Source of the DNA: Nymphalis io
Lineage: Eukaryota; Arthropoda; Insecta; Lepidoptera; Nymphalidae
Length of the DNA stretch: 64,000 nt
Direction: 5' to 3'
Assembly (NCBI RefSeq): GCF_905147045.1
Contig: NC_065906.1
Coordinates: forward strand, 3,534,001 to 3,598,000
The position numbers and the translations under genes are program-made. The notes beneath the pieces were generated by a model. It was not told the origin of the DNA. It made no database searches and saw only the letters and a list, made by a program, of their open reading frames with translations. Of the stretch, positions 54,661 through 64,000 are shown piece after piece; position 1 is the stretch's first letter, and each line of letters starts with the position of its first letter.

Positions 54661-55338
54661 AAATAATTGGACCTTTTTTATATTGTCTAAAAAAATATAT
54701 ATAAATATAATTTCATTCATTACTACATCCAATCAATACATTTGACGTTAAAATATTTCATACACTATTACAGTGTGTACAGATTAATTCAATTACGATT
54801 GCTATCAGCATATTGCGTCCTAAATTTAGTATACAGTAACAATAAACTAGAACCCCGACCGGTCAACTCTTTGTTTAATTTCCGCTCCGCTTAATTGTCG
54901 TAAAGCTGAAGTCATAAGTGGGACCGGATTCAGGATTGAAGAAGTCTAATCACACTCAAGGGACGGTCTGAAATAATTTTTGAATTTGGAATTTTTACGT
55001 TATGTCATTTTCCTTTCATTTGTAAACTCATTTCGTATTGGATTGGACAGTCATAAAATCCGATCAAGTAAAGTTATTGTGAAAATGTGTTCCATATTTA
55101 AAAATGATATGTATTTTTTAATGGGTTGATATTCGGCCTGTAACAATTTTTTAGCTTTAGACCGTGAGATATGTTTACAATAATCCAATGCCTTTTTTAT
55201 TATTTTATATGATATGGTATTTGATTTCATTCGACGATTTTAAGTCATTTTTAATGGTATCATATATTTTTTTCATACGCAGTTACTTGCAATATTTATA
55301 TTTTTCATTTAAAATAGACAGACTAACTGAATACTTAC
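54661..55338. other. No gene recognised
   Basis: AT-rich non-coding DNA. Confidence 0.5.
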
Positions 55339-56740
55339 TAGCCGGAAGATGCCCAACTCTTGGAGATTGAGTATCATTACTCCAGTATATAAAGGCAAAG
55401 GTAGTGTACAACGTGCCACAAATCTATATTGACATTATCCGAGACATGTACCATGATTCGGAATCTATAGTAAGGACCGCCGTTGGTGACACACACCCTT
55501 TCCCGATCACAGTTATTGTCCACCAAGGCTCGGCCCTGAGTCCTTTTCTGTTCAGTGTAGTGCTTGACGTTGTCACAGCGAAAGCCCATGAGCCGTCTCC
55601 CTGGCTCATGATGTATACTGATGATATTGTACTGGTAGATGAGGACAAGCAGGTATTGGAGCAAAAGGTGAACCAGTGGAAGGGTGGGTTACTGGTGGTA
55701 GGGTACTGGTGGTAGGGCTTTGTGCAAGCTCGTCTGGGTAGGTACCACCCACTCATCAGATATTCTACCGCAAAACAGCAATACTTGATATTGTTGTGTT
55801 CCGGTTTGAAGGGTGAGTGAGCCAGTGTAATTACAGGCACAAGGGACATAAAATCTTAGTTCCCAAGGTTGGTGGCGCATTGGATATGTAAGCGATGGTT
55901 GACATTTCTTACAATGCCAATGTCTAAGAGCGTTGGTGACCACTTACCATCAGGTGGCCCATATGCTCGTCCGCCTTCCTATTCTATAAAAAAAAAAAAA
56001 AAGGGTGTGCTAGAGAGGGGCAGTCTGATGCTAAATGTTGCGAAGACCGAGTATATGGCCTGTGTGGTGGAAGTACGGACCCTGAACCAATAAAGATAGG
56101 CAGAGAATCCGTTATCAAGACGGAAAAGTTTAAATACCTCGGGTCCGTACTGCACGAGTCTGGTACAATCGACCACGACGTCAGAACTCGAATAAACGCA
56201 GCCTGGGCCAAATGGCGGGAAGTCACCGGGGTAATCTGTGATCGCAGGATACCGGTAAAATTAAAGGGCCTTGTGTACAAGTGCATCATCCGACCAGTCT
56301 TATTGTACGGCGACGAGACGTGGCCAGCTCTCGCGAGACACGTTCAGCAACTTCACGTCGCGGAAATGAAGATGTTGCGGTAGATGTGTGGCGTTACGCG
56401 ACTAGATCACATTCGTAACGAGCACATCCGTGGTATCCTTGGCGTTTGCGATGTAGCGGATAAGTTGCAGGAAAGCCGTCTCCGTTGGTTTGGCCACATT
56501 AGCCGCAGACAACCAGACTATGTCGAGAACCGATGCCTGGACTATGTTGTCGAAGGCCCTAGATCCCGCGGCAGGCCCAAGAAGCGCTGGCTCGATGTTG
56601 TGAGGGACGATATGAGAGAGCACGATCTCACTAAGGAGGACGCTTTAGATCGGGCAAAGTGCAGGCGTAGATGCAGGAAAGCGGACTCTGGCGTTAGTAG
56701 GCCGGGAAAACGCTAGGTAGAAGAAGAAGAAGATTTAAAA
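55339..56740 (+). pseudogene. LINE-G (RTE-like) copy, split by SINE-B
   Basis: Starts with reverse transcriptase motif 1 in the + strand (RKMPNSWRLSIITPVYKGKG). It then jumps by deletion to VPQIYIDIIRDMYHDSESIV, HQGSALSPFLFSVVLDVV, MMYTDDIVLVDEDKQVLE (YTDD for YADD) and NQWKG. SINE-B interrupts here. Coding resumes VLERGSLMLNVAKTEYM, KTEKFKYLGSVLHESGTIDH, RPVLLYG, then MLR-stop-MCGVTRLDHIRNEHI (Trp to TAG), RLRWFGHISRR and RGRPKKRWLDVVRDDMREHD, with a stop after SRPGKR. A GAA-repeat tail closes it. Palm motif A is lost, so it is inactive. It is the same type as the copy at 29063 but another family. Confidence 0.9.
55687..56000 (+). mobile_element. SINE-B, full length, sense, with target duplication
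   Basis: Reference copy for the family. Head GGTGGTAGGGCTTTGTGCAA (the first ~16 bases are doubled), body ACCACCCACTCATCAGATAT and GGTTTGAAGGGTGAGTGAGC, hairpin core CCACTTACCATCAGGTGG at 55940-55957, tail CCTTCCTATTCTATAAAA. AAGGGTG at 55680-55686 and 56001-56007 flanks it. Removing the insert and one repeat restores the host frame NQWKGVLERGSLML. Confidence 0.95.
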
Positions 56741-56749
56741 TAGACAGAC

Positions 56750-56945
56750 TGGCAAATATGCAACCTTGTCACCACCGCTTATAGATATCAGCACTGTAAG
56801 AAATATCTATCAACAATGCCGCATCATATGTTATATATCTTCTGCCTGTAGTAACACTGGGTTGCTTACCCTTTAAGCCAGAACTCAACAACACTCAGAA
56901 TTGTTGCGGTAACAGTTAATGCGGTACCTACCCAGTATATAACGA
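56750..56945 (-). mobile_element. SINE-B, diverged
   Basis: CCACCGCTTATAGATATCAG, CACTGTAAGAAATATC, CTGCCTGTAGTAACACTGGG, CCAGAACTCAACAACACTC and GCGGTACCTACCCAG follow the reverse family order, just after the LINE-G tail. Confidence 0.65.
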
Positions 56946-57763
56946 TATAGGACGAAATTGTAATGAGTTAAGAATAGTAAAACTATTGAGGATAATATTT
57001 ACTTTTAGAAATATAACACCTTTTTGCTTTTTCAGTAAAGGCTTAGTGTAAAGATCCTGTTAAATTTTAGCCTCATCAATTTCAATGGTTTTCCATAACG
57101 CTTCCAAAGGCTCCGGTAGACGTCACAAGAGTTGTTTATGCATTGAATAAACAGTGAGCATAGAATACACATTCGCATGGAAGTGTTATAAGGAAATACA
57201 TACCTACCTAATTTTAATTAATTAATTATATAGTTTAATTTTATTAATAAAAGGTAGTATAAATATATAACAAATTCAAAGTAACTACGTTTTAGAAGCT
57301 TTATCTCTTATCTATATAGTGCTATAAACCTTCTTGAAGTTTAAGGAACTATATTACAAAAAAGTGCTTATTTTTTATTTTATTAAATAGGAATCCAACG
57401 CTGTATACAATTTTGTTTCTTATTCTAGACTACAATCGTAAATAACTTAAATATAAAAATTGCATACGTCACTTATAAGGCTAGCTTAACATGCGTAGGA
57501 ATAAAAAAAAAGTACATTATTTGTTATAAAACTTAAAAAAGAACTAAATTACGTAAGCAAAAAAAACACGAAAGAGGAACTATTTATAAAAACAAAACAA
57601 AACATGCAAAAATTATAACAAAAAAAAAGAAAGAAGTAAACGTCGTTCTAAAAAATTGACAATTAAATTAATTAATGTAAATAAACAAATTTATGAATTT
57701 ACTATGACATACATATTAAAAGTATTGTCTTGCATCTTAGAATTTAATAAACGAAGGGTAACG
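56946..57763. other. No gene recognised
   Basis: AT-rich with many A runs; nothing recognised. Confidence 0.5.
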
Positions 57764-59090
57764 CTAAGTGGTTAGATACTTTTTAATTTGTCTAAAAGAC
57801 AAATTAAAAAAGCAAAAGCATAAAGTAGATTGTTGAAAAAAGCTTAGAAGCTTGCTTTTTTTAAAAATATTATTATATGCAATAACAATTCTGTTAATAG
57901 GTGCAGCCCTGCCCAGGTTACTTTTCACAAACCCCTTGACTAAAAGTTTGCTTATTTTTAATGAAACTTCTAGCGTTATACCTTGGTACAGCAAAATTAA
58001 TTCTGCTTAATAAATTTGGACAATCAATACCTCCGTTTAATATACTGTGCAGAAAATATAAATCCATTAAGTCTCTACGATTAGATAGTGAAAGAGCTTT
58101 ATATAACTTTAGCTGATCTTTGTAACGCTCATTCTGTTTGAAAACATTGTCTTAATATATTATATGTCATAAGCCAGATGACGTAAAATTTTTTTTTTTT
58201 GTATTCTTTCAATTCTTTCTTTATGTAATTGATAGTGAAGACTATCATTGTGTTAAACAGTGTTATTTTGGTTGACGAACATTTAAATTATCTTGAAGCT
58301 CTTAAGATAAATCCCAATAATTTGCATGATTTTTTAATTATATTATCTACATATAAAACTTAATATATTATCTAGAATAATCCCAAGATCGCGTATTTGA
58401 TTGACTTTTTTTAAGACATTACCTTTAATACTGTAATCAAAATTTAAGTTTTTTATCTTTCTACTGAAGGTTATACTTTGTATACGTTATAATTGAAATT
58501 GACAGTACTTGAAACACTCCACTATGTCATTTACAAAAATACCAAATAATATTGGCCCAAGAATAGAACCCTGTGGTACTCCTGAAGTCGCAGTACATGT
58601 GTGCGACTGGTAGCCTCCGATAACCACGTTCATTTTACGGCCCATCAAGTATGATTCAAACCATCGTATAAGGTTACCATCGATACCGTAGCCGCTAAGT
58701 TTTTCCAGCAAAATGTAATGATCGACAACGTCAAACGCTTTGGCTTAATCAGTATAAATGCAGTCTATTTGTTCTGAATTGTACATTGCCATTGATAAAT
58801 CATCAACAATTACAGTCAAATTTGATATGGTGGAACGTTTAAAAAAAAAGCCATGTTGATTTTCTATCATTGCTGCTTCATGTGCCATGTAATTACCGGA
58901 CAAATTAAAGATTCAAACACTTTTGAAAAAATTGACAGTATACATACTGGCCTATAATTTTTAATGTCTTTTATATCGCCGCTTTTGAAAATAGAAACTA
59001 CACTTGCATTTTTCCATACACTTGGAAATTCGCCAACACACAGTGACTTATTAAATATTAAAAACAAAGGCTTTGCCAGTAAAGCTTATC
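57764..59090 (-). pseudogene. CR1/Jockey-type LINE, reverse transcriptase remnant
   Basis: Minus-strand order: LCVGEFPSVWKNASVVSIFK, SGDIKDIKNYRPVCILSIFS, KVFESLI (frame break), QHGFFFKRST, an IDCIYTD-stop-AKAFDVVDH motif A region, LEKLSGYGIDGNLIRWFESY, TSGVPQGSILGPILFGIFVN, then KKVNQIRDLGIILDN and a weak C-terminal trace (GRAAPINRIVIAYN) at ~57900. The YADD box is not found, and there are several stops and frameshifts. A dead, AT-drifted copy without an endonuclease. Confidence 0.8.
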
Positions 59091-60006
59091 ATAAATGTGT
59101 CTAATAATCGTATGTAACGAAGTTGTTGTATATTATGTATTCAGTGAAAAACTCAATGAAATAAAAGAAAAATTTAAAAATAAATATGAAAGAATGGTAA
59201 TATTATTTTTAAATAAAAATACACATTTCATCATTAATTATTATTATATAAATAACACACAAACTGTAACATAGTCGTAACGGTCGTCTACTTACATCGG
59301 TTTACCTGTCACTCGCCAGATATCTGAAGTGTAACGTGCTATAAGGAACTTCGTTAAAATATTTCGATTTCCGTGCGACGAGATACCATTTCCACTGGAA
59401 CACCTTTCCAAAATATCTGACCAAACGGATTCCGTTTCACATGCAGAGCTAAATTGGTTTTTCAATTCGACTTTTTACTGCCGCCGCCGCAATATGTTTT
59501 TGTGTGGAACAATTAAATGCATCTCAGTGCTATATGACAAGGGTTTGTTATCTTTACTGTTTCATATCACGTTATAAATTGTAGCTTTTTCATTAAAATT
59601 CAATTTCGAGGACAATCAGTTTCAGTACGAGAGTTGAACAAACAAAATCGTATAAAAACCGAATCCTCGAGCTCTTTGTTATCAACTTCTTCAATAACTT
59701 TGTTTATTCTAGAAATTTCGTAGTTATTTCAAATTAATTTGTTGTTTAATAGCTTTTTAAATATTGCTTCAATGTTATTATCCAGTTGTATTTGATTCTG
59801 CTTTTTATTTATCTTATTATGGAATTCACTTTTACTTTATAATTAGTTTCGTCAAGTTTAATGAATAAGCCAATATTCTCTATTGGTTATTTTAAAGATT
59901 CCTGTGTTTTTTTGCTTTATCTGGAATGAAACCTCAAGTGTGGTTGTGCTAATAACCTGTGTGACCTGATCAAGCTCTGTAATCATACTTAGTCTTCTTC
60001 ACTTGC
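59091..60006. other. No gene recognised
   Basis: AT-rich with a slightly GC-richer part at 59280-59520, in which no frame or repeat is recognised. Confidence 0.45.
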
Positions 60007-60836
60007 TTTTTTTTATTTTTATTTTTTTTTTTTATTTTTTTTTATATCGCCGGGAGGGCAAATGACTCTACTCCACCTGATGGTAAGTGGTAGTAGAGTC
60101 CAAACGCGACGACGGCCAGTACAGACGGGAAAAACGTTCTGCACTAGCCGCCTTCGCCTTGCCGGCCCGCAAGATGCCTCTTCACGCCTCGTTTGAAGGA
60201 ACCCGGGTTGTAAGAGGAGGGGAATACGTGAGCTGGTAAGGAATTCCATTTTTTGGAAGTGCGACAAAGAAAGGAGTTGCCAAATTTCTTTGTTCGCGAT
60301 GGAATTGATGTCACAGTTAGGCGGTGACATCGAGAACCAGCTCGCGTGGACTTAAGAAGGAAGGGGGAAGCAGGAATTAGAGAGAATAATTCCTCAGAGC
60401 ACTCGCCGTGATACAGTCGATAGAAAGCGCTCAGTGCTGCTATCTCACGACGCAATTGTAAAGGTTCAAGGGTGTTTGTGACCTTTACGTCGCCAATAAT
60501 GCGTACGGCACGTCGCTGCAACCGGTCCAAGGCCTCAAGTAGGTACTTAGCGGAGCCATCCCAAAGGTGCGAGCAATATTCCACGCAAGACCGTACCTGT
60601 GTTTTGTACAGCAGGCACAGTTGTTGTGGCGTGAAAAAGCGCCGCACCTTGTTCAGAACTCCGAGTTTCCGTGAAGCTGTTTTTATAACAGCCTCGATGT
60701 AATCCCTTGGACTAAGGTCGCAGCGAACGTCAATCCCCAGCATGGCGATTTTGCTTTGCATCACCAGCGGAGTACCACAGAGGGAAGGAAGAGGGGAAAA
60801 TGTTGACTTTTTCGCCGTGAGAGCGCATACCTGTGT
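60007..60836 (-). pseudogene. LINE-J copy, C-terminal and 3' end
   Basis: T-rich tail at 60007-60043, 3' hairpin at 60064-60100, then the C-terminal ~206 codons of ORF2 (60764-60144). These begin MQSKIAMLGIDVRCDLSPRD and continue through KTQVRSCVEYCSHLWDGSAK and RTSKKWNSLPAHVFPSSYN to the native stop after GRQGEGG. It is very close to the 29-33 kb copy but keeps the correct frame at VFPSSYNPG. 5'-truncated upstream of the ALRFHVEKV-like codons, so it lacks the catalytic core. Confidence 0.9.
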
Positions 60837-60960
60837 TTGTTGCTTGCACTAGAAACATCGAGGATTCTGAGGGTGGCGCATTATATATTAGGACACGTTC
60901 TCCGAAAGCAGCAACCTGTAAATTTTTTGCTGGTTTATCTCCTCCCCTTTTGAGGTGAAG
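60837..60960 (+). pseudogene. LINE-G-like C-terminal scrap
   Basis: One + frame reads RILRVAHYILGHVLRKQQPV, resembling KRKVAYLGHVLRHKRYEL of the LINE-G at 33270. It directly abuts the 5' end of the LINE-J copy, so LINE-J may again have landed in a LINE-G copy. Short and tentative. Confidence 0.45.
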
Positions 60961-62159
60961 TTTTGAAGGTTATCATACCCATACATGAGGCAGATTTACA
61001 TGCAACACATGCCAGATGTTTTTACTCTCATGAAAATTGAGCGGCACTTGAATGGGTTTCAACACATCAACCATTCAACATTAATAAACATATCTCGTCA
61101 TTATCTTATTTACTTCATCATCATAGTTAATAAACTATTAATTGAGTATCGAATTTCCAATTTTCCTTCAATATTTTTAGTCACGATTGACAAAAGTAAC
61201 GTCTGAATGTTTATTCGTCCAACTTCTCTCAATCTTCTTACAACTTTCAGTAATGTTTTTCACCAGACGTATAATACACAGTCTGTTATTTGTGTAAGTA
61301 CTTTGTTCTTATATAGTCTTAGATTTTATTGGGCCATAGACTAAACTGAGTCATAATGGATTAATTTACTTTAATCGACTTGATCTGACCTCGCCAAGAC
61401 AACATACCAAAAGAAAAATTAGCTTGCTTGATGTTCAGTATTTTTCTGTCTTAAGATTTAATATTTTCTCTAGAGTTTCTACTAAGTTGTGAATAGCAAA
61501 ATTAAACAAACTTCACCGTAACAAGTATATAATTTAAAGGCTATCTACAGCTAAGCAACACTATTAATATTTCTTACACCTAATGAATATCCTTTGTAAT
61601 AAATGTGGAATAAGACGAGCTACGGTAATCCTAATACTGTTGTCTCTTTCTCGCTCATAATAATAATACAGGAACGACAAAGATAAATCATTTCACCATA
61701 ATTCGTTACAAATGTATATAAATAAATAGAAATCCCTTTGAGGAACCACACCAATTGGGTGAAAGATTAAGATCTCATCTTTAAATAACCTATATTTAAA
61801 GATGAGATCAAAATACAGGATCGACGCTTCGTTCGCGTTCCCTCGGGGTTATCACATTACTAAGGATATTTTAATGCGTTTTCGCGCGAAAACACTAACT
61901 AACATACAAGAACTACTATAATTTGTCATTTTTTGCCATAGTACTTATTTATCCTAACAAAGTGTTATAAATTAATTTCAATTAAATTAATATGATTATG
62001 TCATCGTGACTGATTTTGGTCGCGGCGGCTTATTATAAGGAAGTACGAAATATGTTATAATGCACTAGATTTTGCATACACAAAACATACTTCCCATAAT
62101 CTCGTAATCTGGTAGGACGGCAATCAGACCTGACCAAAACGAGTTTACGCAGAAGTGTA
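60961..62159. other. No gene recognised; one perfect hairpin
   Basis: AT-rich. Noted only are the hairpin at 61771-61809 and the palindrome GTTTTCGCGCGAAAAC at 61878-61893. Confidence 0.5.
61771..61809. repeat. Perfect hairpin, 16 bp stem
   Basis: GATCTCATCTTTAAAT and its exact reverse complement around the 7-base loop AACCTAT. Confidence 0.85.
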
Positions 62160-64000
62160 GACAGTGCAATTTTGTCTAATGAAATTGAATCAAATAGTTA
62201 ACAAATCTACTCGAGTCACGAATACATCTAGCTCTCTAATAGATGTTATCTGTTGTAATGATAGCTTAAATATAAGTGAAATTAATGTTCAATATAACGA
62301 TGATTTGAGTGATCATGCTTTTATTACGGCAATTATACCTCTGGAAGTAAATAAATCAATTCCAAGAGTTATTCAGTACAGACCATTTAATAATTTTGAT
62401 CTTGATACATACCAGTTCGCTTCATCTACTACACTTTGGGATATGATATTACAGTATGACCATGTCGATGCTATGGTAGTGTTTTAATTTTTTAATTCTG
62501 GGCCTTTTCAATAATTTTGTCCCTTTGAAAACTAAGCGTTTCAAATACCCCCCTTCCCCATGGATTACAGATACCATTAAAGCAATGATGATAGACAGAG
62601 ATGAGGCTTGAAATATTGCTAAAAAAACGAACTCTGATCGTGACATAAATTCATACAAACAATTGAAAAACGCTGTATTTGAGGTAACTCAAAAAGAAAA
62701 ATCTTTTTATTTCACAAATAAAATTAATAAATTCATTAATAATCCGAAAAAAATGCACGGTGAACTTAAAAAGTTTTTAGGCACTTACAATAACATAATT
62801 CCAGGTTATCTATGTGATCCAAATATAATAAATAAAGCATTCCTTGACTCGGACCTAATGTTTCATATAATAGTAGCTTTATAAATAAATATAACAAACC
62901 GATTTATTCTGGATGTGATTTTACAGAACTTTCCGCCGAGAACATCTTAAAAATAATTAATTCTATAGTCTCTAATGCCGTAGGTACTGATGACCTTTCT
63001 ATCAAAATGGTAAAACTTACCCTCCCATACTCGTTAGTTGCTATTACACATATAATAATAACATCATTCCACACGGGATACTTCCCAACATCTTGGAAAA
63101 CTACAATTATTAAACCTCTTCCGAAAAAGAAAAATGTAGACTCAGTGAAAGACTTACGACCAATTGGAATATTGCCTGTTGTATCAAAGGTTTTAGAAAA
63201 GGCGGTAAATCAACAAATTGCTTCCTATTTTGAAATACATTGCATTATTCCGAAATGCCAATCCGGTTTTAGAAAGTCACACAGTTCCACTACAGCGTTA
63301 TTACATATTGTTGATGAAATTCTTTCTGCATCTACTAATAATATGGCTTCAATTTTAATACTATTAGACTACAGCAGAGCATGTGACTGTCCCAATATAG
63401 ATTTACTTCTTGCCAAATTGAAATTTTATGGTTGTTCTGATCTCATGTGTAAGTGATTTTCTAGTTATTTCAAAGATAATAGATAATAGAGGTGTTATCC
63501 AAGGTTCTATACTTGGTCCTATTTTGTACTCAATTTATACGGCAGATCTTCACGAATATGTCAAAACTAGTTTAGTCCATATGTACGAAGATGATACACA
63601 GTTATTATTGAACATCAATCCATATATAAGTAATGATAAAAATAACTAAAATGTTAATGATGATCTTTCTCAAATTTTTAGTTGGTCGAAGAATCATGAC
63701 CTGTCATTAAATCCACAAAAATGTACTTACATAATTTTTGGTACAAATGTTCAAATCAGGATTTTTATAGATGGTCATTCCTTAGTTGAGTCTAAGCTAG
63801 TGAAGAATCTTGGGGTGAAGTTAAATGGGTTACGTTTTAAAGAACACACATTACGTTTTGAAGAACACATATCATCTGTTACTTCGAAGTGTTACGCTCG
63901 AAATGATTTATAAGTTTAGACCTTAATAGATTTAGAGGTAGCTTTCGTTTCGCTGCTTCTAAGTGTTGGAACGATATCCCACCTCCGATTAAGAACAGTA
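62160..64000 (+). pseudogene. Jockey/CR1-type LINE, EN to C-terminus, runs off window
   Basis: Follows the ORF2 order on the + strand in at least four frames. Endonuclease end: SSSLIDVICCNDSLNISEIN and NDDLSDHAFITAIIPLEV (SDH motif). Linker: KNAVFEVTQKEKSFYFTNKI. Reverse transcriptase: HTGYFPTSWKTTIIKPLPKK, DLRPIGILPVVSKVLEKAVN, QSGFRKSHSSTTALLHIVDE, ILLDYSRACDC (motif A, altered from the usual SKAFD), RGVIQGSILGPILYSIYTAD and MYEDDTQLLL (YEDD for YADD). Then FSWSKNHDLSLNPQKCTYII and KLVKNLGVKLN. Near 63910 a deletion joins this to RFRGSFRFAASKCWNDIPPP, close to the C-terminus. Inactive by frameshifts and altered catalytic motifs. Confidence 0.85.

Overview
The window looks like AT-rich lepidopteran nuclear DNA, most likely from a butterfly of the nymphalid type. 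The evidence is the repeat content: two very abundant short retroposon families of the kind seen in butterflies, RTE-, R1- and Jockey/CR1-type non-LTR retrotransposons, a mariner relic with TA duplications, and Helitron-like ends finishing in CTAG-T. I find no convincing host protein-coding gene, tRNA, rRNA or CRISPR. It is best read as an intergenic or intronic tract whose recognisable parts are transposons of several ages, often nested. Family names are from memory of typical sequences; no database was searched.

Working names used below. SINE-A: a tRNA-headed SINE (box A/B head, body with the invariant block GCGTGGTGGAATAAGCTCC). SINE-B: a ~290 bp retroposon running from a GGTGGTAGGGCTTTG head to a CCTATTCTATAAAA tail. 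LINE-J: a Jockey/CR1-type LINE with an ~1,000-residue ORF2. LINE-G: RTE-like LINEs that end in GAA repeats.

Layout. 0-25 kb: dispersed SINE-A and SINE-B copies, an R1-type 3' end with a 52 bp target duplication (1.1-1.4 kb), RTE scraps, a second tRNA-derived SINE (6.6-6.9 kb), an R1 fragment with a CCHC knuckle (7.6-8.2 kb), a LINE-J 3' end (9.3-9.6 kb) and several old unclassified repeats. 25.3-35.4 kb: two ~1.4 kb inverted arms, nearly identical, around a 7.3 kb spacer. The spacer holds a LINE-G copy lying in AT/GT microsatellite DNA and interrupted by a LINE-J insertion whose ORF2 is open throughout. 37.2-38.9 kb: a decayed RTE element. 39.8-43.4 kb: two long-form SINE-B copies in inverted orientation, one split by a 187 bp retroposed insert. 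50.1-51.6 kb: mariner relic, SINE-B and R1 end to end. 55.3-56.7 kb: a LINE-G copy split by a SINE-B whose removal restores the reading frame. 57.8-64 kb: two further degraded Jockey/CR1-type LINEs and a second large LINE-J copy.

How the parts relate. LINE-J and SINE-B both carry the 18-base core CCACTTACCATCAGGTGG just before a poly(A) tail, and it can fold as a hairpin. This suggests that SINE-B is copied by the LINE-J reverse transcriptase. The nesting gives a relative order: LINE-G copies are older than the LINE-J and SINE-B insertions inside them, and the R1 copy in the inverted arms predates the arm duplication. I did not find a new gene system. The most unusual items are the inverted duplication, the shared LINE/SINE hairpin and the 52 bp target duplication.
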